Shown here: positions 9,072-20,196 of the stretch, in pieces | Numbering within the stretch: the stretch's first letter is position 1 | Layout of the letters: the number at the start of each line of letters is the position of its first letter | From: Plasmopara viticola | Taxonomy: Eukaryota; Oomycota; Peronosporomycetes; Peronosporales; Peronosporaceae | Length of the DNA: 64,000 nucleotides | Reading direction: 5' to 3' | Assembly (NCBI GenBank): GCA_001695595.3 | Contig: MBPM02000013.1 | Coordinates: 806,001-870,000, forward strand | Position numbers and translations under genes: made by a program | The notes under the pieces: model-generated | Seen by the model: the letters and a program-made list of their open reading frames with translations, nothing else | The model's database searches: none | What the model was told of the DNA's origin: nothing

Positions 9072-10475
9072 TTAATTGTCCTCCTCGGACATAAAGCGTT
9101 GTTCCCAATCCCGCTGCCAAAACGGAGACGAGTAGGGCGAAGCAAAGTGCTCAGGCGTGCGTTGGTCTGGCGGATGAAACCAGTAATTCAAAGCTAGATG
9201 ACCGCTGCCTTGTGTACGACCAAACGACTCTACTTCGTGAAACCACGAAGCAGGAAGATAGAGCATGTCGCCTGCGTCCAGATCGCAAAGTGCAGCCTTC
9301 GCTTGTTTAAAATGGGGAAACTCGGTATCTAGTTCCCGCTGTGCCTGTTCGCTGCCCCGCAACCGGGACGTATCGACCTGGCTAAAACTCACAGGGTACG
9401 TGATCTCCACTTGACCAACCTTGCGCTTGACAGTCGTCGCTTCTTGCTCAGCACGATCGTCGTCTACGTCGCTTTCGCCTCCTTCCGCTTCGCTTTCTCT
9501 AAAATCAAATTCTTCGTCATCTCCATTGTCACTGTCGTCGGCTTGCAGCACATGAAACAAAGCCTTCTCAAAACGTTCTTCCGCTGCTTTAAGACGATTT
9601 TCAGCCTCCGGCTCGCCGATTTCCATGGCCTTTTCGGCTTGAGCAAGCTCACCCTCGGCGACATTTCTTTCCATCGCTGCAAGAGCTTTGCGTTCAGCAG
9701 CTGGATCAGCACCATACGGGGTTGTCTCCTTGCCTACGTAATTGATCAACCCGTTCGAATGCACATGTACGATCTGTCCTTGAGTGTACATTTTGAAAGC
9801 GTCATCGGGAGAGTAGAGACGAAAGTGCTTTTTGCCACGCATTAAAATATACAAGTTGTCGTGGTAATCATGATGCAGTCCTGAAGAAGATCCGTGTTTG
9901 CTGTTCCCCATCCACATGTTGATGTTTTGAGGAATCAAGTGTCCCATGAGCTTTGGACGCAATGGAAAGTCTAGCTGGAGCTTCTTCACGAACGGAGCCA
10001 TGATTTCAGGTCGTCCATCCTCTTCAAACGCCACCTCTTGCGTCGTCAAGTAATGCATTTCGTCACCCGATGCAAGGAGCTTGAGCAGGTCACAAAATGG
10101 CATTTCTACTGTCAAAGCCTTGCCAAACTTTTCACCAAGCTCTCGACGACGTTCGACTGTGACCTTTGTATCCCCTGCGAGCTCAAGGAGACGATCGTTC
10201 GAATTTGACCACTTGCTCGGGGCTGTGAATGTTGGGTCTTGTAAATAACCCGTCAACACAACAGGCGTACGCGTACAAATGTATTTGATGAAGAATTGCT
10301 CTGGCGTGACACTATCAATAGGAATGCGGTCAATAGTGTAGTCGTCGTGCGGTACGATAAAGCCATTGTACGCATTTGTACCGTTCGACTCGACTGCATT
10401 GATGGCATCACCTTTTTTAATGATACGTAAACGTTTCTGAGACTCGGCATCAATCAAAGATGGTAGTGCTCCCAT
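9072..10475 (-). CDS. JmjC / cupin-8 Fe(II)-2-oxoglutarate oxygenase, 467 aa
   Basis: This is a JMJD7-like or cupin-8 family protein. The N-terminal half has the TPEQFFIKYICTRTPVVLTG motif typical of the family. The iron site is visible: an H-x-D (H201, D203) in GLHHDYHDN and a distal histidine (H413) in ASWFHEV. A GKKHFRLYSP strand follows the H-x-D and probably supplies the 2-oxoglutarate-binding lysine. Between H-x-D and the distal histidine sits an unusually long insertion (about 255-385) that is alanine/glutamate-rich and then strongly acidic. Members hydroxylate or demethylate proteins or modify RNA; the substrate here cannot be told. The open frame extends to 10493, but the upstream start would be TTG, so the ATG at 10475 is chosen. 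It diverges from the COPI-associated gene 184 bp away. Confidence 0.88.
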   Translation of the reverse strand: MGALPSLIDAESQKRLRIIKKGDAINAVESNGTNAYNGFIVPHDDYTIDRIPIDSVTPEQFFIKYICTRTPVVLTGYLQDPTFTAPSKWSNSNDRLLELAGDTKVTVERRRELGEKFGKALTVEMPFCDLLKLLASGDEMHYLTTQEVAFEEDGRPEIMAPFVKKLQLDFPLRPKLMGHLIPQNINMWMGNSKHGSSSGLHHDYHDNLYILMRGKKHFRLYSPDDAFKMYTQGQIVHVHSNGLINYVGKETTPYGADPAAERKALAAMERNVAEGELAQAEKAMEIGEPEAENRLKAAEERFEKALFHVLQADDSDNGDDEEFDFRESEAEGGESDVDDDRAEQEATTVKRKVGQVEITYPVSFSQVDTSRLRGSEQAQRELDTEFPHFKQAKAALCDLDAGDMLYLPASWFHEVESFGRTQGSGHLALNYWFHPPDQRTPEHFASPYSSPFWQRDWEQRFMSEEDN

Positions 10476-10632
10476 GGTCTTGAGTGGTTGCAATTACATC
10501 ATCGAGCGCTGAATAGTAATTAGAAGCTCTTTGTATGAACTACTTTTTAATCGCTTAAAATATTAATAGATTCTGTTTGATCAAAATAACCAAATACGCA
10601 GTCGCTATTTTAACGTTGAACTCCTTAGTGCC

Positions 10633-10648
10633 GCTCAGTACGCCATTT
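10633..10648 (+). promoter_or_regulatory. Possible oomycete core promoter (COPI-associated gene)
   Basis: GCTCAGTACGCCATTT matches about 13 of 16 positions of the oomycete initiator/flanking consensus. It lies only 11 bp before the ATG at 10660, which would give a very short leader. Confidence 0.35.
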
Positions 10649-10659
10649 CAGTCATCGCC

Positions 10660-11439
10660 ATGAACCCCACGAATCCGTTCAATGAACCCTCTGTGGTACG
10701 CGCGCAGTCGCCAGTCTCTTCTGGCGTCCAATTCTCGACCATAGCGCCTCCCGCACCCGTGTCACCTGTGGGTACTATTCCGTCTGGCTACAACGCAGCG
10801 CCTGGCCCTCCGCATCAGAACCTAATGGACGAGATTGGTTCACAAATCAAGTCTACGAATAGTCAGACAATTGTTAAGGTCATGCGTGTACTTAATTTAG
10901 CACTAGCGTCGGCTACTATCGCAGTTGGTGTGCTCGCGTGGATTTTTGGTCAGGTGGACACGTTTCAAAAGATTATTGCGGGTGTATACATCATGTACGT
11001 AGTATGAGTATAAAGGAAATTATTTTAGAGAAAGCTTACTAATTTAGGCAATGCAGAATGTTTGGAGCATTGCTGCTGGCGTTTGAGCTGCGGACTGAGA
11101 AGGTGGACGTGATCTTGCGCAAGAACTTTGGCTTTATGTATGGCAACAGAACGCGCACAATTTTTCTCGTCTTGTATGTCAATTGGCTTTTAAAATGCTG
11201 GGTGTGACGTGTTCTAAGTATCTGACATTTATGATCATGGCAGTATTGCAATTTGGCCGCTGTCGATGGGCAACTTTTGGCTGACAATTTTGGACGCCGT
11301 ACTGCTATTTCTCAACGCCTTTTTCAACTATTATGTGATTTCGCAGCACCCAGCTTTTTCGTCTGTGCTGCCCGTGTATGATCCCACCCAGCCGCAGCGC
11401 ACCGGAGGATACGCACCTGCACCCGTCATGGACGTGTAA
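10660..11439 (+). CDS. COPI-associated-type membrane protein, 218 aa, three exons
   Basis: Exons are 10660-10994, 11048-11173 and 11244-11439. Both introns (53 and 70 bp) interrupt codons in the same phase; they start GTACGT and GTATGT and end TTTAG and GGCAG. Splicing joins a proline-rich N-terminus (1-50) to four hydrophobic segments at about 77-95, 103-125, 145-165 and 165-187. The stretch RKNFGFMYGNRTRTIFLV is characteristic of the COPI-associated family (Tvp18-like Golgi membrane proteins), which act at Golgi or vesicle membranes. The family assignment rests on this motif and the four-segment layout. The tail ends in a tyrosine/proline-rich segment. Without splicing, all three frames hit stops, so the introns are well supported. 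Confidence 0.8.
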
Positions 11440-11561
11440 GCACGTCAATTAGTTTCAATTAAGTTCATATATCATTTTGCAACATTAATATACCGGTTTA
11501 CAACTAAGACAGAAACATATCCGCTATAGTACCGGTATTTTTCCTTACTTGACGCAAATCA

Positions 11562-12866
11562 ATGCAACAACTGGGCGCAGGGACGCCAGCGCCTGCGCGC
11601 AGCAAGTTAGAGCGCAAGAAGGACCGATTGAATCGGCGTAAGATTGCAGCTGCAGCTGAACGTGATGCACTTGCTCGAGAACAGGAGGCAGCGCGCGTGG
11701 CAGCCATTAGTCGTAGTCGTCTGCGTCGTCTGCCGCCGTGGCTGCCCACGCTACCGTCTACCAACGCGCACGACGCCGCCGTGTTGCGAGATATTAACGA
11801 TAAAACAAGACCCGTATCCATACGCTTAGGCCAAGAAATGATACGCTACTGCGCCTACACCCAGCATGTAGTGGATGCTGCGCGTCAACATATTGACGCA
11901 GCCATCGCGCACATTGTCGAAAGTGTGCGCAAGATCTGGCCACACGCTTCGGTCACGTGCTTTGGCTCATATTCTACAGGCCTTTGGCTGCCATCAAGTG
12001 ATGTGGACGTTGTGATTATGGGGCTTTCTAACGAGAAAGACCAAGACGTTCCGACTAGGTATATACCGGATGGAGTGAAAGAGCTCGAGTTGCTGGCGAG
12101 ACAATTGCGGCCGCAAAAGAGCTGGGTTCAGCGCGTCGATGTAGTGAGAGGTGCGAAGGTTCCTGTTGCCAAAGTGCTCTTACGTCGTGGCAATGAAGAA
12201 AGCTGCGCATTGCTTCGAGTAGATGTCTCGATTGAAAATGTGCAAACGAGTCACGGAATCGAGGCGAGCAAGTTAGTGCGTCAGTATGTCACTAATCTAC
12301 AAGGCTTGAAGCCCTTGCTGATGGTACTGAGGCAGTTTCTACGGGAAAGAGCACTTAATAGTGCCTTTACGGGTGGATTGAGCTCGTACGCGGTGACACT
12401 GCTCGCGGTGTTTATGATGGAGATGCAAAGACATCAGGAGCAAGAGAAAAATAGTAGTGACTGTGGAGAGGAGACATTGGACGATAGAAGAGCGCAAAAA
12501 CTTGGACAATTGTTACTGGATTTCTTAGAGTATTACGGGACAGCATTTGATTATTTTACAACTGGCCTGTCGCTTAAGCCGGAAGCCTTTGGCGCGTACC
12601 CGCTCGCAGCGCATCTGTCAATCACAAATGGGTTGCCTCTCATGCCGCAGCTTGTGATTGATGACCCAGTGTACAAGAATGGACAGCATAACGCGGCAGC
12701 AGGAGCGTTTGCCCTAGCTCGAGTGGTTGCTGCGCTGGAAAACGGCTATTTTGCCTTGTGCTATCATCGGCCGACTCAATTTACACCAACGCCATTGTGT
12801 CAATTGCTGCACTGGTCAGGTCACCAAACTCGGGAATCAAATTACTTGTTCGTCACAGCCAAGTAG
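11562..12866 (+). CDS. Non-canonical poly(A) polymerase, TRF4/PAPD type, 434 aa
   Basis: This is a nucleotidyltransferase of the polymerase beta superfamily. The catalytic motif is complete: GS at 135-136, aspartates D147 and D149 in SSDVDVVI, and a third aspartate D221 in LLRVDVSIEN. The PAP/25A-associated half follows, with LKPLLMVLRQFL, GGLSSYAVTLL and the LLLDFLEYYG helix, and the typical DP-x-Y-x-N segment near 365-372. TRF4-like enzymes add short A-tails to aberrant nuclear RNAs as part of TRAMP, which hands them to the exosome. That role is inferred from family. The N-terminus is basic and may be a nuclear signal. The ATG at 11562 is 122 bp after the previous gene's stop. Confidence 0.9.
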   Translation: MQQLGAGTPAPARSKLERKKDRLNRRKIAAAAERDALAREQEAARVAAISRSRLRRLPPWLPTLPSTNAHDAAVLRDINDKTRPVSIRLGQEMIRYCAYTQHVVDAARQHIDAAIAHIVESVRKIWPHASVTCFGSYSTGLWLPSSDVDVVIMGLSNEKDQDVPTRYIPDGVKELELLARQLRPQKSWVQRVDVVRGAKVPVAKVLLRRGNEESCALLRVDVSIENVQTSHGIEASKLVRQYVTNLQGLKPLLMVLRQFLRERALNSAFTGGLSSYAVTLLAVFMMEMQRHQEQEKNSSDCGEETLDDRRAQKLGQLLLDFLEYYGTAFDYFTTGLSLKPEAFGAYPLAAHLSITNGLPLMPQLVIDDPVYKNGQHNAAAGAFALARVVAALENGYFALCYHRPTQFTPTPLCQLLHWSGHQTRESNYLFVTAK

Positions 12867-15800
12867 TAATACTGCTAGCCACATTAGCTCCGGCATAGAA
12901 TTTGTCTTAAACTAGACTAAATGATGTAAATTTTTTTGATACCTGGAAAAGGGGACGCCGAGGGCGATTGCTAACCTCTTGTTCATCTCAAGACTGATAT
13001 TGAGCCGCCGATATCTTTCGTTTAGTGTTTGATCCCAGAATCGACTGCTTTACGTTCTAAAGCTGAGCCTGCCAGCACTTTAGCGTTCAATAGACGCACT
13101 AGATTAGCGTCGCATCCATTAAACTCTCGCGAGTCTGTTGCTGTCAATGATCCCCTTTACATGTGTAGCGCTGACGCAAAAGTTCTTAACACTATGTAGC
13201 TCACGCTTTAATGCATCAGCTTCTTCGGCGCTACAGCCACACCTGACAAGCCGACACTGAGCATGAGACAATTACACCTTGACAACCGAAAGCGCACTTT
13301 TGCGTGCTTGCCTTGTTCCGCATCGGTATCATTTTCAGGAAATGCTGCTGCCTGAAATTGAGACGTTTCGAACGGGACAGCTTGACGTTTATTAAATTTA
13401 AAGTTTAGCCGTATCGCACTAATTGTGTTACTTCATATGAGATTGAATAACGTGACATAAACAATACAAACATTCGCTGTGATTACTCTTCTTTAAGAAA
13501 TTTAGGAAGAGAAAGAATAATGCCCAACTGAATCTCTCAAAAAAGAAGCGCAAGAAAGTCGCGAAGGCGGGGGAGTGAAACATCCTTCACGATTGGAACT
13601 TAGGACGAGGATAAATAGAGTTTGGACATTACAGACTCGCATAGTGATTTGTATCGCATCATTTGCCCTGTAAATCGCAATATCAGGATTTTATATATCC
13701 CCCACCTCCATTCGCTGTACTCACTCATGTCAGTAGAGGTGAGCGGGGCAAATGATGCGATATTGCATGCTTGTAATAGGGCTGCAATGCGTCTGGGTCT
13801 GCTGGTGATCTAAATGCACAGGAAGCAAATGCTGCAGCGTCTGGCGCTGCAATGCAACCATGATTTATGGGTCTGGTCGTCGCGGTCAATGCCGATCGTC
13901 CCGTGTTGTCGGCAAACAATGCCGCATCGTCGATGTTGCACAACAAGCAAATTCGATCACTCTTGCGTGGGGATCTACTATGATGACTGCCAGTATTGAT
14001 GCTGGTATATTCTACATGGTGAGGAAGGCAGGAACTTCGCTATGCAGCAGCGTTATGCGCCGTTCTTGTGATAATGATGATATTGTCGCGGAGCACGATT
14101 TTTTATGTATAGATAAACATAGAGTAAAGTCAGGAACGGGCTTAATCGTACTTCAAAGCCCAAAATGATATTTAAAGCATCATAAACAAAACGATGGGCA
14201 GAGTTGTTAAGGCTGCGCTTAAAGTGCTAGATTCATTGAGCTGTCGATGAGCATAACTGGACCGTAAACCTCGTAAGCAAAGTTTTGTTTAATGTCAAGC
14301 TGTGCGGCTATCATTATAAGTCGATTACTCAGTATTAGATTGATGGCGTAATGGTGCATGACAGTTTGGAAAATTCTAATTGAGTGAGCTCTACTGATAC
14401 AAGGGCGGCTAGTGAACCAGAAGACACAATTTAAAAAGTTCATCGCGTGGACAAAGTAGCCATTTTTTTGGAAAATTGAGGCTAATCAACATTTTGTGAT
14501 CAAATGACATGATAGAGAATGAAGATCTTGGAAATGCTGAAAAAAAAACTAACGCCATTCGATCCTCTGATTAGGTGATCAGCAAATATTTGTCGTCATT
14601 TGCATATAACTCGACCATATAAAGCCAATTTTCCAGCAAAGAAACAACGATCCAATATTCTGCCTCCTTCATGCAAATATGCCTCTTACAATTCCTACAC
14701 AGTCATTGGGTCCAGAAAGTCTAACCTTTTACTGGTCTCCACAACGACGACTCCAGTGCTACATTCTCTCCGTCGTTTAGGATCTTTGGTTGAGACTCCA
14801 ACATAACTGCTTAAGCTTTCGATACAGACTTGATTTTGCTGGCAAAATCAAGACTCAAAGTGGGCTCGCGGTTGTTTTACATCCGAAATATTTAAACCTT
14901 TACGATAAGATTGCTATGCGGCAAAAACGTTTTAGCGACAAATTCTTTCTTCGCTCAAATGGATCTTTACTACCACTATTCTTTGAGAGCAAGCGGGTTT
15001 TTATCGGCTTGGCGGCTCCAAGTTGTTGTCAGCAATATCAAGGTATCACTCTGCCCATTATTTTTTTCCGATGCTGTCTTCCTTGAACATTATGTCACAG
15101 CCCTTACTAGGCATTTACGATGCACTTTGATTTAGTCTTTAAAATATGGCAAATCCCATCTGTGACGACAATATAACGTCTTTGCGAGTTCACAACTTAC
15201 GAATTCGCAAAGGTACAAATTTAGCTCATTTGAGCATGATCGCTTCTTCGAAATTACATTATGTTTTTTACCTACTGGCATTCATGAATTTTAGGCTTTA
15301 ATTCCCGTACTCATAGTAATTCATGAGAGATTTTCAAATCGGTTTTCAAATTAGCACAATTCTAAACCGCCTTCTACTGCTTGAACAAGATTTTACGATA
15401 TTCGGAAGAATCATCTTCGTCATATTTAGTCGAGCCCGAGTGATGCCGCGAGATCCTCCGCTTGGCTGAGGAAAGCCAGTGGTGAAGTCGCGTGAACTAG
15501 TCAGTGTTTACGAATTACCACAACGCAAAAACACCGCTGCTTTGTTTCAAAATCACAAAGCAATACTAAAACGTGCGCTCATGCTTCGAAAAGCATGGTA
15601 GAGCTCACTCAATACCACGACTTTAGCTAGTGCAGCACCCTCGTCACACATTAACACGACATTGTCTTCACTAGCACCGCAAGCTTCTTTCAGTACGTTC
15701 TTCCCAAATTCCAGACTTCCGTTTTCACTAAAGACTCCGACACTACGTGCACAACAAATTTATTCTCTAAAAGAAAAATTATGAACTTTTGGCGCATCTA

Positions 15801-17794
15801 CTTTAGATAAAGAGCATAGTGACACTAAAAAAAATTATCCAAAAAACGAGTATTCCTTCGTTTTTAGCTTCCAAGTCATATTCTCTCTGTGACCATGACA
15901 CCTGCCAAACGGCTGCAAATTACGTACGAGACAAATGTGCTCGATCTATGGCCATGCGTCAAATCGTCAATCGATTTGTTTTGGCACGCGCGTAAAAGAC
16001 GGCCGCTACGATCGTCAATTTGTTTATGGCGCTCATTTGCTGGCGATCACTTTGGCTTAGTGATCTTTGAACCGCTGAGGCCATAATTTGGATTATAGCT
16101 TTCGCTGTACCTTTGAAACGAGAGCATAGCTGATACGATAATTAGTAATTTTCCTTTCGATATATCCACGATATGTATTACATGCTAACATGCATACTAA
16201 ACTGATGTACATGTGCAAAATAAATTTACAAAACTTCTTGACATGGACTCAAAGCTTCCTCTCCGCTATTTGTGGAACACGTACCGTCTGTGAAAATTTA
16301 AATACGAAGCTCGAGTCCGAGAGCGTAATTGAGATCGTCGACGACAGATTTGCCTATATTTATGGTAACGGCCATAATGCGGCTGGCGTTATCGGACAAA
16401 TTGGACACCAAGAAAACATAAGCAGAGTTGATTTTGGGATATTACGGGCAAAGCACGACAACCGGACGCGATTCTTCAAAGCTTTGGTTATTTTGCGGGT
16501 GTTCAGTCTACTTTCTACTTCAAGATGCCTGCTATCAAGCCTATCAACGAAAAGAGCTATCGATAAGGCGGGTAGCGCTATCCTCTCCTCCATACATTGC
16601 GCTTACAATATTTTAGACATTTGTTTTAGCGTTTGCGAGCGAGCAAAGCCAAAATTGTTCAACTGAATGATTATTATGCCTCTACCGTTCCAGCGTCTTG
16701 AAATCTCTTAAGTACAATACTGGACCCGACATAGAAACAAAATCAACTTTTGCTCCGCATTTTTATAATAATTTTGTTTGCTCGACTAAGCTTGCCGTTG
16801 GCTTTAAAATTAGTCCCAGTTATAGCGTTCCTGATAATATTCCGGCTTCGTCGGATATACCTATTCACACCAAGTTGCATTTAATGATCCGTCATGGCTT
16901 CTGCAATGTGAGGACATCCGGTATTGGCGTCGGTTTAATATACATAGCCACTTGACCACTTTAAGTAATACTTACAAATTCTCTATAGACGAGCACAAAT
17001 GCCACAGCCGTATTTTCCATAACAAGCAATTTCAGACCGAATACATGCAACGGCCGCCCAATTGCACAAACTATAACTGGCTGCTAAAAAGGCTAAGCGT
17101 TTATATAAGCATAGTACAAGTGACTCCCTCGCGTTGCACTGTCAGGAAGAACGCCAACCTTTACCGATTTAGGTACGACAATTCGAAATCGGAACCCTGT
17201 TGCGTATTAACCAAGGTGTAACTACTGCCAAAAAGAAATTCAAAGAGCATTCTCGACCTTTAATGACAGCAAAGCTTATCCATTCTAATTCTTAGTTCTT
17301 CTGTCGACGCACCCCCTGTTCGACTCACCAAAAAAATCGGGACACTTTGCTTCGGTTAAACTTGAGATACATCAATGATTGACCCAAAAGTTACATCGTT
17401 AAGAGGCTACAATCTATTCTGCGACACAGTGGCCGGAGACTCTATTCTAAACTACATTCATCATTGAACGTACCCCGTACCGTTTTTGCTTTGATTACGC
17501 TATCAAGGTACGTATGTGGAAAGAGCATAGGACAAATGGCTTGCCAATGGAATATCATTCGTTTCTTCTCTCCAAATCGGCACTGATGTTTGAGTTGTTA
17601 CATGCTTCAGCTTAAACGCATGACCAAATTTAAACATCACACTAATATGATTCTGTCACACCAGAAGTCTTTCGGATTCCAAATACTATCCTTTACCCGC
17701 GTTATTATACAACAGCACCATATTTAGACCAAAATCTTTGGTATACCGACGAAATTAACGTTTAATAGGGCTAATGGAAGGCAAATAACTGGAG
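12867..17794. other. Gene-free AT-rich stretch
   Basis: Nearly 5 kb with only short, unconvincing open frames (the longest 158 codons, at 16190-16666, low-complexity in character). No tRNA, rRNA or recognisable domain was found. It contains one long-loop inverted repeat at 13653-13761. Much of it is probably decayed repeat sequence, and it leads into the LINE relic at 17795. Confidence 0.6.
13653..13761. repeat. Inverted repeat, 16-bp perfect arms
   Basis: The 16-mer ATCGCATCATTTGCCC at 13653-13668 is repeated in exact inverted form at 13746-13761. The loop of 77 nt itself contains a CACCTC/GAGGTG pair, so a longer branched hairpin is possible. Confidence 0.75.
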
Positions 17795-18106
17795 TTTGTT
17801 CCTGGTCGAGGTATCCGCCACGCCTTACGATATTACTTGGATCCTAAAAAAAACTGCATTAATTGTGATGTACGAGTCTCTCTTGGAGTAAGAGCCATTT
17901 GCCTCGACTTTGTGAGATCCCTTAGCAGTGTCAGCCAGCATGCTTTAGACGTGGTGTATCAACATTAGGAAGTCGGTGGAATTTTCGTCGCTGAGCTTTG
18001 ACGTACATAAGTACAAATCCTCATCAACAGCTTCCGCTCACTGTTCCTCGGTTTGGGCGAAGGTGTTCGCCAAGGAGATTTGCTACCGCCAGGTCTCCTA
18101 GTCTAA
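17795..18106 (+). mobile_element. LINE (non-LTR) reverse transcriptase relic
   Basis: One reading frame, broken by several stops, shows the ordered landmarks of a non-LTR reverse transcriptase. FVPGRGIRHAL comes first (compare the family GFVPGR-I motif), then AICLDFVRSLSSVSQHAL (motif A, where the family has LDF-KAFDSV), then LINSF, then GVRQGDLLPP (family GVRQGDPLSP). The motif A aspartate before the valine is replaced by serine and the frame has stops near 17,967, so the copy is dead. No poly(A) tail or target-site duplication was found. Upstream and downstream boundaries are not resolved. Confidence 0.75.
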
Positions 18107-18379
18107 TCAATAGCGCTTACTAATCTATCTTTGACTCGACAATAAGGTTTTTTTTACCGGGACGCGGGACAGTAATCATCACATTATCAGCTTTTCTGTC
18201 ATTGCTGCTTATCTCGTCAATAATCTCCTCAGTAGACCCCGTTAATCCCCGGTCGGCTCCAAAACATTTTTGCACAGCAGCTGCTAGCGTTTAACATAAA
18301 TAAACAATTATTTCTCTAGACACAGATCGACTCCAATTCACTGTATTTATTCCACAGCATTGGGCTTGCAATGCTCACC

Positions 18380-18423
18380 ATAGTGTGGTGTGCTCTTCAT
18401 TCTTGAAGAGCACACCACACTAT
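18380..18423. repeat. Perfect 20-bp hairpin with 4-nt loop
   Basis: The arm at 18380-18399 is exactly complementary to 18404-18423, with a TTCT loop. There is no U-run after it, so it is not a terminator-like element. It may be a snap-back inverted duplication. Confidence 0.9.
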
Positions 18424-20196
18424 TAGGCACTTTTGTGGACCTCAATACCGAGCAAACTTCCAGCCGAATCAACCACTTGATGATGCTTAAGCAATTTAGA
18501 TCAGCCATCTTGACTAGAAGTAAAGGTAAGAAATCAATATGTCAGGAAGATATTTCAAGATCTTGAACCGCCTATTTTTGTGCTCTTGTAAAGGCCGAAG
18601 CCGTCCAAATTTCCTTAAGTCCTAAGCAAAAGTGCTGAAACCAAGGAGCCAGAGAGAGAAATCATTAAAAGAGGAACTTATTGAACGAGTGATGTATCAC
18701 GGAGTTTTAGTTTTATCCGTCACAACCATTGCCTCAAATCTGCCCTGGAAGTGTAGAGTCAAACGACTCAAAAATGGCACACCGCACGAGTAGGAGCGAG
18801 TGCATCAAGTTTTCTTAGAGATGGATTTGTTTTTAGCATAAGACTTAGGTCATCATCAATAGCTACCAGAATGCCAAATTGCTATAAAAAAGAAAGTCGA
18901 CACAGTTAAAGCTTGCACAGAGTCTTAGACTGTTTTTTTGTAGCCAACGGCTAACGGGATTACCATGGTAACAAACGTTAAAACACTTTGGTATGGTGAG
19001 CTCTAAGCAAAACTCATCGTTTACCGACTAATGAATCCAAGCGCATCGCGCCAACGCGCATCACACTTTGGAAAAGCAAACTCGGTATCGCTCGCGGCGG
19101 AAAGTGAATTTGTTAAAATTTGATGCGATAAACACGACCGCGATAAATCAATGAGTGCAGTAGGCATCTTTCGAGATCAACATCTCCCTTTTCTTATAAA
19201 GTTGTTGAGTATACACTTCCACTGTTTCTAAACTTTTAATGACTTTTTCTGTAAGCTTACTAAGTAAAGTTCTTAGATGAAGCTCGACTGATGCCAACGC
19301 GGGACTGACTGAATCGCAATTCCAAAGGAACTTGTCACACAAAGTGTACCTTATACATGGCGTGTTGTCCTCACTTAAAGAGAATGATTAATCCCGTAAA
19401 TCCTATGAGAGGTGGTCCTTCGGCCCTCTTAACCAAAAAGCAATATGCACTTACGTATCAGTAAACGAGGGTAAAATGTCAGAAGAAGGCACAAATTTCT
19501 TGATATAATAAGGGCCAAAAAGCGCGAGGTCAAAGCTGAGGGACGGTGGAGTTGGCAAGTCAAGGCGAAGTCGGCACAACGGAAAATAATCGAGGCGGCC
19601 GGAAACGGTGTCCAAACTTCAACATATTTCGACAAAATATCAAAGTTTCGACGTAATAAGCCGACGCTGTGAGTCCAATGTAACACAAAAATGGGTGAGA
19701 AGTATTGAGGCACCCGTCACGTATTTGCAAATTTATCGATGACAATCGGTTTTTGCGTCACAAATGCTTGCATGGAGACGTACGCTGATTAAGAAAAAGC
19801 AAAGAAGGGGATCAGTTCGAATGTACAAGATGCAATTTGTAATAGCAAAGCAGCTGTAAATAAAATGAAACTATGATCGACATGTTAGCCACAGATGGAG
19901 CTCTGAAATGGAACAAACGTTTACACTAAAAAACTTCTTTCTCAACGTATAAATAGCCTTGAGTTACGCGTAAAATATATTTGCGTTGAGTCTGAGCGAG
20001 ATCAAAGTGTCTCTTTACTTTCAATTCTATAGCCAATTGTAAGTGTCTCCAGCTCTAAGTAATGATAAAAACACGGCCAATCTTCAGTTCCAAGAAGCGT
20101 TATTTCTACGGATAAAACCAAAGATTAAATTGTGCTCACCAAACCTTCTCTATCTGGTAGTGAACTTGGTCAAAGCGTCTTCTATATGACATTGCT
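18424..20196. other. Gene-free stretch downstream of the P5A ATPase
   Basis: Short open frames only. The start of this stretch may include more LINE debris, but I could not place further motifs. No RNA gene seen. Confidence 0.5.

Noticed and set aside
13700..14170. Frames suggesting a gene near 13.7-14.2 kb
   Set aside because: Their predicted proteins are low in complexity, lack domains and overlap the hairpin at 13653-13761.
12867..20196. tRNA or rRNA genes in the first gene desert
   Set aside because: I searched for B-box-type GGTTCGA motifs and rRNA-like stretches and found none that fold.
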